From contig OZ231127.1 in assembly GCA_965153355.1 (NCBI GenBank), positions 16,988,001 to 17,052,000 of the forward strand: 64,000 bases of DNA, written 5' to 3'. The notes beneath the pieces are model-generated. The model worked only from the letters and a program-made list of their open reading frames with translations, did no database searches and was not told where the DNA came from. A program made the position numbers and the translations under genes. Origin of the DNA: Flaccisagitta enflata. Lineage: Eukaryota; Chaetognatha; Sagittoidea; Aphragmophora. Positions 48,802 to 62,213 of the stretch are shown here, in pieces (position 1 is the first letter of the stretch; every line of letters starts with the position of its first letter).

Positions 48802-50338
48802 ACAAGGCCAACACTTATAAGTCGCGTGCAGGACAAAAATAACTGAACTGACCTGACTCCTTATTCTATCTTTTTATCGAAAATCAGACTTAAACCAGAC
48901 CCAAACCAGACTCAAACCAGACTAAAACCGGACTCAAACCAGACTCAAACCAGAATTAAACCAGACCTAAACCAGACCAAAACCAGATGTAAACCAGACC
49001 AAAACCAGACATAAACCAGACATAAACCAGACATAAACCAGACTCAAACCAGACTCAAACCAGAATTAAACCAGACCTAAACCAGACCAAAACCAGATGT
49101 AAACCAGACCAAAACCAGACTCAAGCAGACTCAAACCAGCCCCAGCAGACTAATGTAAACCAAACCAGCAGACTCAAACCAGCATACTCAAACCAACAGA
49201 GCTCAAACCAGCAGACTCAAACCAGCAGACTCAAACCAGCAGACTCAAACCAGCAGACTCAAACCAGCAGACTTAAGCAGAAGACTTAGGCCAGCAGACC
49301 TAAACCAGCAGACTTAAACCAGCAGACTTAAACCAGCAGACTTAAACCAGAGCGCCAGCAGACTTAAACCAGCGGACAAGCCAGCCAACCAAACCAGCCA
49401 GCAAACCAGCCAGCAAACCAGCAGACTTAAACCAGCAGACTTGACCAGCAGACTTAAACCAGGAGACCTTAATCAGCCAACTGAAACCCAGACTTGACAT
49501 GACATATATGACAAAAACATACCAAAAAACATAAATGACCATAACATACCAAAAAACATAAATGACCAAAAATAAAAAAAACAAAAAAATTTAAAATATA
49601 AAATAACAAAACCCAAAAACAACAAAAAAAAAAAACAAAAAAAAAAAAAAAAAAAACCAACAACCAAAAAAAAAAAACAAAAACCATAAAACCATGTTAA
49701 ATGACCAAAAATGACCTGAAATGTTCCAAAATGACTTAAAATGACTTAAAACTATTTCTAATGCCCAAAAATGACACAAATAATTTAAATGTACAAAGTG
49801 ACACGAATGATCAAAAATGACCAAAAATGACGAAAAGCAACCAAAAATAACTAAACGCAAAAATGACCAAAAACAACAAAAATGACTCAAAATGAACTCA
49901 GGCAGCCAAAATTGACCAAAAACGACGCAAAAAAGCAAAGTGTTACTAAAAACTACAAAAGCCAAAAAATAACTTAGAGTGACTTAGAATGACTTAGAAT
50001 GACTTGTAATGACTTAGAATGACTTGTAATGACTTAGAATGACTTAGAATAACTTAGAATGACTAAGAATGACTTAAAATGACTGATAATAATATAAAAT
50101 GACAAAAATGACAAAAAATGACAAAATGACTTAAGTGACTAAAATTAACTGAAAATGACTGGAAATGACTTAGAATGACTTAAAATGACTTAAAATGATG
50201 TAAAATACCCTAAAATGACATAAAACGACAAAAAAAAGCAAAGTGTTACGGACGGACGGACGGACGGACGGACCGACGGACGGACCGACGGACGGACCGA
50301 CAGAGCGGGTTATAGAGTCGCGTGCACGCGACTAAAAA
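48802..50338 (+). mobile_element. HP-family element, longest type II copy (1.5 kb)
   Basis: Starts ACAAGGCCAACACTTATAAG then TCGCGTGC. Cores in order: AAACCAGACTC 11-mers (48,880-49,130), AAACCAGCAGACTT 14-mers (49,130-49,470), A-rich AAATGACCAAAA repeats (49,560-49,970), AATGACTTAGA decamers (49,970-50,220), CGGA array (50,247-50,300). It ends AGAGCGGGTTATAGA, the perfect palindrome AGTCGCGTGCACGCGACT, then AAAAA. It encodes nothing and is about ten times longer than the shortest copy solely through core repeats. Confidence 0.85.
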
Positions 50339-50884
<546 letters not shown>

Positions 50885-51012
50885 CTCTCCGATAAAGACG
50901 GCTATCAAGCCATCGTTGGCGATGTTGGGCGTCGACTTAGCGTCTCAAAGGTTTATATCCGGTAGAAAACAAAACTCGATACCAAACACAAAGTTTTGCG
51001 CCTGGTTTCATC

Positions 51013-51770
<758 letters not shown>

Positions 51771-52181
51771 GCACACGAAGAGCAAATTTGACCGGTCAAA
51801 ATAAAATTGAATTAATCATGAATTTTTTTTTACTGTCATGTATGATAGTATAAGGAGTGATAACACTGAAAATTTCAATGCAAAATCTTTTTCCGTTTAG
51901 GAGCTACATTCTATTCTACCCTTCTAAAAATGCAATTTTTTTAAAACTGTACAAATTGATATTTTTTTTATATCCTTCTTCAAAATAATAAATTTTTAAG
52001 TAATTTTTTATTATTATTTGCATAGCAGAAGTTTTATTATCTTTGTAGTTCCTTATTCTAATTTCATGATATTATTTGAACAAAATATCATACAAAGAGG
52101 ATTATTTAATTTATTCAATTAACTAAACATATTTTTTCAATAAAAAATACATTTTACGTATCATTTTTTGCATATTTAGTT
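51771..52181. other. Unassigned sequence
   Basis: AT-rich, no gene recognised. Confidence 0.5.
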
Positions 52182-52370
52182 TTTTTGTTGCGTGCTACAC
52201 AACTCTACATCTCGCTTTGTCAGTGCGTTGGTCCATCCATCACTTTACTTTTTTTGTTTTTTTGTGGTCTTTGGCATCACTGATACTGCCCAAATGATCA
52301 AGTGACCCTAAATATAGCCCCTGCGCAACCGCACTCGACTGGGGTAGCCATGTATTTGACCTTGGTTTTA
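52182..52370 (-). mobile_element. HP-family element, diverged type I copy
   Basis: Minus strand: ACCAAGGTCAAATACATGGC, AGTCGAGTGCGGTTGCGCAG, GGTCACTTGATCATTTGGGC, GATGGATGGACCAACGCACT core, ACAAAGCGAGATGTAGAG, TTGTGTAGCACGCAAC. More CpG-to-TpG change than other copies. The GGTCACTTGATCA block is shared with 4058-4257. Confidence 0.65.
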
Positions 52371-53087
52371 TTAAAGGAGGTTTAATCTTGAATTGAAGTA
52401 TATTAAAAAATATATATTATACTAAATTATAAAAAAATTTTTATCTAAGAACATCAAAAAACTTTCCTCTTTTGACGTTTGTCATAAGAGTAGTAAAAAG
52501 TGACCTTGACAAGGAGAGAGGTATTTGTCAAATGAAGATACCAGACGTTGTAGTATTTACTCTGAGAAACATGCCAAACAGGACTGCAGTTTTGTGACTG
52601 CACCTTAATGCAACTAGTAAATAACTGCATGCATAGCAGCATAGGTCCTTAAATTAACAATGCACAAATTCTACAGACAGGCACATCTCATGGGAATCAC
52701 CTTTTTTTTTTGCCATCAGAATTGTGGACTTCATGCCTACACATGTAAACTAGACATTATTGTCCAGTGAAGCGGGCTCATATCCTTTTAATTTCACTGA
52801 AATAACCAATTGTAGGATTTTCTTACAAATGCCTTTTAATGTTATCATCAAAATATGGGGAGTGTTTCTAATCAGAGACAGTTGCGTTTCTAACAGGCCA
52901 CTCGGTCACTTGCTACGTTCGTTTGCTTGCACTGCTTGCTTCGCTTACCCACTATACTATGCTTGCTTCTGACACTGTTACGGCATGCTCTGTCTTAGTG
53001 GGAAACCTTACTGTAGACATAACAGAACGAATTTCTTTTCTTCTTTATCTTTTTCTTCTTGTTCTTGTTCTTCTTTTTCTCCCGCAT
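52371..53087. other. Unassigned sequence
   Basis: No gene recognised. Confidence 0.5.
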
Positions 53088-53175
53088 CTTCTTCTTCTTC
53101 TTCTAATTCTTCTTCTTCTTCTTCTTCTTCTTCTTCTTCTTCTCCTTCTTCTTCTTCTTCTTCTTCTTCTTCTTT
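53088..53175. repeat. (CTT)n array
   Basis: About 27 CTT units with two interruptions. Confidence 0.95.
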
Positions 53176-53519
53176 CTCTTCTTCAATCAAGTTGTACTTG
53201 GTTACTGCCTTACACCTGCTAACGACACGGATCTAACGCCAGTCTTTAAAAAGGCTTTTGCCCAAATTTTTTACCTGATTTTGTAACCTGATTTTCACTT
53301 TTTAACGACCCAAACAGATAAGCCTGACTTTTATTTTTTTTTTCCCAAATTTTGCTTTTAGTGATTCTTTTATTAAACGAATTTTCATTGAAGCTTTGAG
53401 AAAAATCATTCTTATATATGAAACAAGACTTTAACAGAAAGTAGAATAACAGCTTTAAAAAAACTGTATATGAAAAATTTAGTAAAACCATTTTTGCAAC
53501 ACCTTTAAGTGCCGTTAAG

Positions 53520-53641
53520 ACCAGAAGAGAAAAGACTAAGAGACTAAAAGACTAAAAGACTAAGACACCAAATGACTGACTGACCAACTGACCAACAGAC
53601 GGACAGAGCAGGTCATAGAGTTGCGTGCATGCGACTAAAAA
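53520..53641 (+). mobile_element. HP-family 3' part
   Basis: AGACTAAAAGACTAAAAGAC core, GACCAACTGACCAACAGACG, GACAGAGCAGGTCATAGAG, then TTGCGTGCATGCGAC and TAAAAA. The 5' end is not recognisable. Confidence 0.65.
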
Positions 53642-53670
53642 TTCAAATCAAAATCAGCTATTTTTTTAAT

Positions 53671-54223
53671 GATATCTTGGTCTACGTGTAGGAGACGGCC
53701 GGACATAAACTGCAGTTATCCTCTTTATCACTGATTTCAATAGGGTGGAACATTTGGAGAGGGTACAGTTTGAATGTAGGGTCAGGGGCAGGGTTGAGTT
53801 TAGGGGTAGGGTTGAGTTTAGGGGTATGGTTGGGTTTAGGGGTATGGTTGGGTTTAAGGGTATGGTTGGGTTTAGGGGTAGGGTTGGGTTTAGGGGTAGG
53901 GTTGGGTTTAGGGATAGGGTTGGGTTTAGAGATAGGGTTGGGTCTAGGGGTAGGGTTGGGTCTAGGGGAAGGGTCGGGTCTAGGGGTAGGGTCGGGTTTG
54001 GGGTGGGGCGTAGGGTTTGGGTTTAGGGGTGGGTGTAGGGCTGGGTTTAGGGGCAGTGAAGAATTTAGGGGCAGGGTTGGGTTCAGGGGTAGGGAGTGAG
54101 GTATGATTAAAGGGTAGGGTCAAAGTTAGCTGTATTAGTTTAATGTTGGGGCAGTGTGCTTAATTAAATCTTTAAATATGTGCTTACATATGTCCGGCCA
54201 TCTCCTACACATAAGCCGATATC
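53671..54223. mobile_element. Inverted-repeat element with G-rich minisatellite core
   Basis: GATATC...GTGTAGGAGACGGCCGGACA (53,671-53,707) is the inverted copy of 54,188-54,223 with a few mismatches. The interior is the 18 bp TTTAGGGGTAGGGTTGGG minisatellite. It follows the same plan as the F-family elements but with unrelated arms. Confidence 0.65.
53745..54110. repeat. 18 bp G-rich minisatellite, about 19 units
   Basis: TTTAGGGGTAGGGTTGGG with GGTATGG and GGGATAGG variants. Telomere-like in composition but not canonical TTAGGG; a strong quadruplex candidate. Confidence 0.93.
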
Positions 54224-54495
54224 TTTTATCCCACAAATTACTTATGGTATCTTATACTTCTTCTTTTACATGCCGTTGTGAGTTTGTCTGTCTGACTGTT
54301 TGTCTTTCTTTTTGTCTGTCTGTCTGTCTGACTGACTGTCTGTCTGTCTGTATTTCTGTTTGTCTTTAACTCTGACTGTTTCTATGTTTGTTGACCATTC
54401 GCATAATTGCTTGAAAACTATGATAATCAATAAGAAACTAATGCTAGTCTTAATTGCTCATGAAGCAGTTTTAATGAATAGGAGAAAATTAGAAA
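54224..54495. other. Unassigned sequence with GTCT patch
   Basis: GTCTGTCTGACT repeats at 54,285-54,365, otherwise nothing recognised. Confidence 0.5.
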
Positions 54496-54602
54496 TTCGA
54501 TTTAACAACATTCGGATTTAACGACCAAAAATCCCTAGTCCCTTCAGGGTCGTTAAATTGGGTTCCCACTGTATTACTCTTCATGTTCCCTTTCTCTTGT
54601 TC

Positions 54603-54870
54603 TTTCTTCTTTTTCTTTTTCTTTTTCTTTTTCTTTTTCTATTTCTATTTCTTTTTCTTCTTCTTCTTCTTCTTCTTCTTCTTCGTCTTCTTCCCTCCAG
54701 TACCTCAAGCACCAGAGTGACGTCTTTTTATCCCCATAATATTCTTTCCTTTTTTCTTTTTTTTTCTGCTTCCTTTTTCTTTTTCTTTTTCTTTTTCTTT
54801 TTCTTTTTCTTCGTCTTCTTCTTCTTCTTCTACTCCATCTTCTTCTTCTTTTTCTCCTTCTCCTCCCCCT
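54603..54870. repeat. CTTTTT and CTT arrays
   Basis: CTTTTT hexamers (54,612-54,650 and 54,775-54,810) each followed by CTT trimers (54,655-54,690 and 54,812-54,850); the pair looks like a duplicated unit of about 165 bp. Confidence 0.85.
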
Positions 54871-54949
54871 ATTTCTTCCTCCTTGTCTTGAGCTTGTATT
54901 AGCGTCTGTAGCGTAAGCCCCAAACGGCAACAGAAGAAAAACTCGATGG

Positions 54950-55114
<165 letters not shown>

Positions 55115-55224
55115 GCTCGTCCATCCTTGCGTTGCGTTGTCACTTTCCGCTTCCCACCCAACCCTTTCTTCCTTCCTCCCTTTCTCCCTCTCTCCTCCCT
55201 AACCTCCCCCAACCTCTTTTCAAC

Positions 55225-55328
<104 letters not shown>

Positions 55329-55378
55329 TGTGAAGAAATTTGACAGCTCTCGCATTTTTTTTTCCAGTAGGTAGTCTT

Positions 55379-55519
55379 ACGTGAAATTCTTATTTTGCAT
55401 AGAAATCAACTATATCAAAAAAACAAAAACATGGCCCTGTTCTCCACACACTAGGGATCAGGGCCATGTTTTTGAAAAGTGAAAAAAAACGTTTTCGGGG
55501 CAGATTAAGAATTTCACGT
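55379..55519 (+). repeat. Two-stem palindromic repeat, copy B (141 bp)
   Basis: The outer stem ACGTGAAATTCTTA pairs perfectly with TAAGAATTTCACGT. The inner stem CAAAAACATGGCCCTG pairs perfectly with CAGGGCCATGTTTTTG around a loop of about 19 nt. The strand after the outer stem (TTTTGCATAGAAATCAAC) matches copy A, as does TGTTTTTGAAAA. Same total length as copy A. Confidence 0.8.
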
Positions 55520-55787
55520 CCAAGAAATAATATTGTCAAAATTCTCTACAAGTGTCTTTTTTCCTCCTTTAAGTGGAAAAAAACGCTGAAAATCGTTCCT
55601 ATCTCCGAATCTTTGTAAAAGTACATGCCAATAGGATACATTGTCCAAGTTGAAAATGATTGTTGGGTTTTTGGCGTCATTGAGTGCAAGAAATATACAT
55701 TTCAAGCCTGAAAACCAGCTGATTTTTTAAATTGCTTTTTGTGTGCACTGCGACGTATGTCTGTTTCTGTCGGTGTATGTCTGTTTC
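55520..55787. other. Unassigned sequence
   Basis: No gene recognised. CTGTTTCTGTCGGTGTATGT at about 55,763 also occurs at 51,747 next to the segmental duplication. Confidence 0.5.
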
Positions 55788-58700
55788 GCTAACCCTACTT
55801 TATCATTCTGATTGTCTCAAAACATGATACCCCCACTAAAACTAAGCTTGCCTCCTACCACCTACTTATACTTACTATTGCTTGATTTTTAGTTTTTAAG
55901 GGTAGCAAAGATTGAGACAATCAGAGATCCACCAACTAGTTGAAGCTTCCTTTATTTTCCTATACAAGACAATTACAATTGGTGTTATAATCTGAAAAAG
56001 TTGTCTCATGGATGTTTATCCACTACTATTTATACTACTCTATGTCCTCTGTTTCCTTGTCAAAGCTAACCTAACTATAAAACTCTGGATTGCAGCTCTA
56101 TCAAACATGATACCCCACAAAACTAAACTTTCTCCTACCTACCTCTTTTTCTTCTTACTTTTAACACTTGATTTTTGAGTTTTGAGAGATAATAAAATTG
56201 AGACAATCAGAATGCATAACTAGGGTTAGGGTTCCTTTAATTTTTATATAAAGAGACAATTAAAATAGTTAGTTATAATCTGAGAAAATAGTTTGTCTCA
56301 TGAATCTTTTTCCACTATTTTACCACTTTACTCTGTCATCCCCTATCGATTTCCATTTAAAGCTAACCTTACTTCTGAATTCTGGTTATATCAAATCATA
56401 ATATCCCCACTAAAACTAAGCATACTCCTACATACATAATTTCTTACTTACTTACTTATGTGAGTTTTCCCAGGTTTTGAGGTAACAAAGATTGAGACAA
56501 TCAGAATGCATAACTAGGGATTTAGAAAGTTCATACAGCACACTCTATACAAAAAGAGACAATTAATAGGTTGTTATAATCTGAAAAAATAGTTTGTCTC
56601 ATGGATGTTTGTCTGCTAGCTTTGACCCCTTTACTCTGTCTCCTCCTATTGATTTCCATGTAAAGCTAACCCTACTTCTTAATTCTGATTGTCTCAAAAC
56701 ATGATACCCCCACTAAAACTAAGCTTACTCCTCTGCCTACACTGCTTTCTTACTTACTTATTTCACCTTCACTTGAATTTTTGGAAGTTTTAGAGAGGTA
56801 AAGGTGAGACAATGAGATCATAACTGGGAGTTAGGGTTCCTTCTATTTTCTAACACAAAGAGACAGTACAATAGGTTGTTATAATCTGGGGAAAAGTTTG
56901 TCATGGATGTTTCATGTTCACTAACTTGTGCTCTGTCTCTCCATTGATTTCGTATAAGCCCCAACCCCTACTTCTTAATTCTGATTGTCTCAAACATGAT
57001 ACCCCCACTAAAAGCTAAAACACTCCTGCCTACCACTGCTTGCCCAGCACTAACTTCACTTGATTTTTAGGTTTTGAGGGTAATAAGTTGAGACAATCAG
57101 AATGCATAACAAAGTTAGGGTTCCTTCTAATTTTCTTTATATAAAGAGACAATAAAAGCTGGTTATTTATAATCCTGAGAAAATAGGTTTATCTCATGGA
57201 TGTTTGTCACTTTCTAACCCTTTACTGTCTCATCTATCCAGTTTCCATTATAGAAAGTAACTCTTATAGTTAGTTATCTCAGATTACAATTGAAGCTGCA
57301 TTGCTTCTCACTTACTCTCACTAACTTAGCATTTGATATTTTTGAGTTTTTGAGGGGGTAACAAAGATTGAGACAATAAGAATGCATAACTAGGGTTAGG
57401 GTTCCTTTATTTTCTATACAAAGACAATACTAACAGGTTGTTATAATCTGAGAAAATAGTTTGCATGTCTCATGGATGTTTGTCGCATCTACCTAACCCC
57501 TTTACTCTGTCTCCTCCTATTGATTTCCATATAAAGCTAACCCTACCTCTATATTCTGATTGTCCCAAAACATGATACCCAAAATTAAACTAAGCTTACT
57601 CCTACCTACCTACTTTCTTACTTACTTACTAACTTACTTGATTTTTTTTAGTTTTTGAGGGGGTAAATAAAGATTGGAGACAATCAGAATGCATAACTAG
57701 GGGTTAGGGTTATTTTATTTTCTATACAAAGAGACTATTACAATAGGTTGTTATAATCTGAGAAAATAGTTTGTCTCATGGATGTTACTCTGTCTCCTCC
57801 TATTGATTTCCATGTAAAGCTAACCCTACTTTATCATTCTGATTGTCTCAAAACATGATACCCCCACTAAAACTAAGCTTACTCCTACCTACCTACTTTC
57901 TTACTTACTTACTAACTTACTTGATTTTTTTGAGTTTTTGAGGGGGTAACAAAGATTGAGACAATCAGAATGCATAACTAGGGTTAGGGTTCCTTTATTT
58001 TCTATACAAAGAGACAATTACAATAGGTTGTTATAATCTGAGAAAATAGTTTGTCTCATGGATGTTTGTCCACTACCTAACCCCTTTACTCTGTCTCCTC
58101 CTATTGATTTCCATGTAAAGCTAACCCTACTTTATCATTCTGATTGTCTCAAAACATGATACCCCCACTAAAACTAAGCTTACTCCTACCTACCTACTTT
58201 CTTACTTACTTACTAACTTACTTGATTTTTTTGAGTTTTTGAGGGGGTAACAAAGATTGAGACAATCAGAATGCATAACTAGGGTTAGGGTTCCTTTAAT
58301 TTCTATATAAAGAGACAATTAAAATAGGTTGTTATAATCTGAGAAAATAGTTTGTCTCATGGATGTTTGTCCACTACCTAACCCCTTTACTCTGTCTCCT
58401 CCTATTGATTTCCATGTAAAGCTAACCCTACTTCTTAATTCTGATTGTCTCAAAACATGATACCCCCACTAAAACTAAGCTTACTCCTACCTACCTACTT
58501 TCTTACTTACTTACTAACTTACTTGATTTTTTTGAGTTTTTGAGCGGGTAACAAAGATTGAGACAATCAGAATGCATAACTAGGGTTAGGGTTCCTTTAA
58601 TTTCTATATAAAGAGACAATTGAAATAGGTTGTTATAATCTGAGAAAATAGTTTGTCTCATGGATGTTTGTCCACTACCTAACCCCTTTACTCTGTCTCC

Positions 58701-59957
58701 TCCTATTGATTTCCATGTAAAGCTAACCCTACTTCATCATTCTGATTGTCTCAAAACATGATACCCCCACTAAAACTAAGCTTACTCCTACCTACCTACT
58801 TTCTTACTTACTTACTAACTTACTTGATTTTTTTGAGTTTTTGAGGGGGTAACAAAGATTGAGACAATCAGAATGCATAACTAGGGTTAGGGTTCCTTTA
58901 TTTTCTATACAAAGAGACAATTACAATAGGTTGTTATAATCTGAGAAAATAGTTTGTCTCATGGATGTTTGTCCACTACCTAACCCCTTTACTCTGTCTC
59001 CTCCTATTGATTTCCATGTAAAGCTAACCCTACTTCTTAATTCTGATTGTCTCAAAACATGGTATCCCCCTGAAACTAAGCTTACTCTTACTTACCTACT
59101 TCTTACTTACTTACTAACTTACTTGATTTTTTTGAGTTTTTGAGGGGGTAACAAAGATTGAGACAATCAGAATGCATAACTAGGGTTAGGGTTCCTTTAA
59201 TTTCTATATAAAGAGACAATTAAAATAGGTTGTTATAATCTGAGAAAATAGTTTGTCTCATGGATGTTTGTCCACTACCTAACCCCTTTACTCTGTCTCC
59301 TCCTATTGATTTCCATGTAAAGCTAACCCTACTTCTTAATTCTGATTGTCTCAAAACATGATACCCCCACTAAAACTAAGCTTACTCCTACCTACCTACT
59401 TTCTTACTTACTTACTAACTTACTTGATTTTTTTGAGTTTTTGAGGGGGTAATAAAGATTGAGACAATCAGAATGCATAACTAGGGTTAGGGTTCCTTTA
59501 ATTTCTATATAAAGAGACAATTAAAATAGGTTGTTATAATCTGAGAAAATAGTTTGTCTCATGGATGTTTGTCCACTACCTAACCCCTTTACTCTGTCTC
59601 CTCCTATTGATTTCCATGTAAAGCTAACCCTACTTCTTAATTCTGATTGTCTCAAAACATGATACCCCCACTAAAACTAAGCTTACTCCTACCTACCTAC
59701 TTTCTTACTTACTTACTGACTTACTTGATTTTTTTGAGTTTTTGAGGGGGTAACAAAGATTGAGACTCTCAGAATGCATAACCAGGGTTAGGGTTCTTTT
59801 ATTTTCTATACAAAGAGACAATTAAAATAGGTTGTTATAATCTGAGAAAATAGTTTGTCTCATGAATGTTTGTCCACTACCTAACCCCTTTACTCTCTCT
59901 CCTCCTATTGATTTCCATATAAAGCTAACCTTACTTCATCATTCTGATTGTCTCATA
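55788..59957. repeat. 301 bp satellite array, about 14 monomers
   Basis: Monomers contain CTAACCCCTTTACTCTGTCT, AACATGATACCCCCACTAAA, TTGAGACAATCAGAATGCAT and CTAGGGTTAGGGTTCC. The period is exactly 301 bp for five of the seven steps between 57,851 and 59,655 and 299 bp in one. Monomers left of about 57,850 are shorter (283-304 bp) and carry many small indels; those on the right are nearly identical. The array stops inside a monomer at CTGATTGTCTCA. No open frame of note. Each good monomer has a TTAGGG dimer-like motif. Confidence 0.97.
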
Positions 59958-60496
59958 ACAGACAGACAGAGACAGAGACACACTAAGAGTCAGAGACAGA
60001 CTGAGTCATAGAAAGACTGAGAAACAGAGAGAGACTGAGAGACAAAGAGAGACTGAGAGACAAAGAGAGACTAAGAGACAGAGAGAGACTGAGAGACAAG
60101 GATGGACTAAGTGACAGGCAGAGACAGAGACAGTGTTAGAGACAGACAAACAGACCGATCAAGAGATAGAGATAGATTGGGAGACAGACTGAGAGAGAGA
60201 CAGTGGAAGAGAAAGAGATGCAGAAAAAGAGAGAGACAAAGATGCATAGAAAGAGACAGAGACAGACACAGACAGATTGAGGCTACCCTAAATTGATTTT
60301 GATTAGGACCTTCAGATTTTTTTATTATGTCTTATTCCTGCTGTCTCCTGAGTGAGACAATGTGAGTTATTCTGTATGGATTTTGGAATGACTCTGGTCA
60401 TCAACCACAGAGAGAGACTGACACACTGAAGGAGAGACATCCAGAGCAAGACAGACAGAGAGAGAGAGAAAGTCTGAGGGAGTGACAGTCAGAGCA

Positions 60497-60634
<138 letters not shown>

Positions 60635-60925
60635 GACAAAGAGACAAAATAGGAGACAGACAGAATGAGAGACAGACAGACTAAGAGACATGGGGAGAGA
60701 GAGAGAGAAAGAGAGAGATAGAGAATGAGAGAGACAGAAATACATAGAAAGAGACACAGACACAGACACAGAGAGATAGACAGATGGATGGACACTGCCC
60801 TTGAATGAGACCTTATGATATTTTCTGATTTTGTCACATTCCTGCTGTCTTCTGAGTGAAACGACGGGAGTTATTCTATTTGGATTTTGGAATGACTGCT
60901 GTTATCGACCAGACCATAGTGTTCA

Positions 60926-61018
60926 AATAGTCTCATGGATGTTTTTCCACTACCTAACCCCTTTACTTTGTCATTTTCCATTCCTTTTTATGTAAAGCTT
61001 ACCCTATTCGATTGTCAG
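60926..61018 (+). repeat. Isolated partial monomer of the 301 bp satellite
   Basis: TAGTCTCATGGATGTTTTTC, CACTACCTAACCCCTTTACT and TGTAAAGCTTACCCTA match the monomer. It ends at GATTGTC and is followed by GACAGA-rich DNA, the same junction that ends the main array at 59,957. Confidence 0.9.
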
Positions 61019-61506
61019 AGCAAGAGACAGAGTAAGAGAGACAAAATGAGAGACAGGCAGACTTAGAGACAGAGACACTGAGTGACAGCGAGAAAATGAG
61101 ACAAAGATAAACAGAGACAGACAGACAGACTGGTAGAGACTGAGCGAGAGACAGACCAACAGACCGACAGATAGAGACAGACTAAAAGACAGAGATGAAT
61201 TGAGAGAGACAGACTGAGATAGAGACACTTGAAGAGAGAGAGACAGAGAAAGAGGAAGACAGAAATACATAGGGAGAGACAGAGACACAGACCGATAGAC
61301 AGCCAGACAGACGCCTGGTTGTCTATTAATAAGACTGTGTAACATAATGTAGATGATATTTTGAAGGGCTCTATTTGTTGTGCTAATTTGTGATGACAAT
61401 TTCTGATTTTGTCACATTCCTGTTGTCTCTTGAAAAGACGACGGGAGTTATTTTTTATGAGTTTGAGGATTACTGTTGTTTTGGGCCAGATCATAGAATT
61501 TGTACA

Positions 61507-61827
61507 GTCTCTTGGACTTGGAGAGACAGACAGAATGATTCACTGGTGGAAGAGATGCGGTGAACAAATAATCTCATACTTAGAACATTCAGAGAGTCTC
61601 TTGAGACAGACAGAATGATCAACGGTGGAAGAGACATAGTGAACAATTAATCTTGGATTTAGAGTGTTTGGACAGTCTCTTAAGGAGACACACAGAACAA
61701 TCAAAGGTGGAAGAGACATAGTGAACAAATAATCTTGGTTTTAGAGTGTTTGGACAGTCTCTTGAGGAGACGGACAGAATCATCAATGTGGAGGAGACGC
61801 GGTGAATAAATAATCTCGGACTTAGCA
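61507..61827. repeat. About 82 bp tandem repeat, four units
   Basis: Units start at 61,507, 61,596, 61,675 and 61,757 with GTCTCTTGAGGAGAC, GGTGGAAGAGACATAGTGAA and AATAATCTTGG. Confidence 0.9.
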
Positions 61828-62048
61828 AAATCATTCCTCCGGAAACTGCGGAGTTCACATCGAAACCTATAGTTCAGTACGAACTCTCTACAATCGGTGA
61901 TCTGTAATAATTAAAAACATGCAAATTATAATATTGCCTATTTCTTCAAAATCAAATTCACTGAATTTTTTTGTGTTTCCAAAACCAAATTTTATCTAAA
62001 AAATGTATTTCTATAAAAAAATGCTTGTACGCGTGCAAACAATTTTAG

Positions 62049-62213
62049 ATGTATGATATGTGCAACAAAAAAATAAAAATATAGTTACAAAATACTTGTC
62101 AACTAAACTGCAAAAGGAACTTTATCTCTGCACAGTATATGTTTCCACTCGTATACATACAAATCCAATCTTAGGCTATAACCCCTAACTTTTTGATTAA
62201 AGAAATAATGTAT
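62049..62213. other. 159 bp indel between the two duplication copies, flanked by ATGTAT
   Basis: Copy 2 has 153 bp between two ATGTAT hexamers (62,049-62,054 and 62,208-62,213); copy 1 has one ATGTAT (51,181-51,186). It may be an insertion with a 6 bp target duplication or a deletion in copy 1 between direct repeats. No terminal inverted repeats were seen. Confidence 0.75.

Larger units (their letters stand above)
53195..54571. mobile_element. pogo/Tigger-like element, about 1.4 kb with nested repeats
   Basis: The right end on the minus strand is CAGTGGGAACCCAATTTAAC then CTGAAGGGACTAGGGA, with TA after it (54,572-54,573). The left end (TTGGTTACTGCCTTA) matches the left end of the element at 42,054. 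The interior holds an HP fragment (53,520-53,641) and an inverted-repeat element with a minisatellite (53,671-54,223). No transposase frame. Confidence 0.55.

Noticed and set aside
48802-50338. Firm Helitron assignment for the HP family
   Set aside because: A 3' palindrome followed by CTAA fits, but the TC 5' end, the spacing of hairpin to terminus and A-T insertion are not shown.
53745-54110. Interstitial telomere array
   Set aside because: The unit is TTTAGGGGTAGGGTTGGG, not TTAGGG, and it lies between inverted arms of an element.
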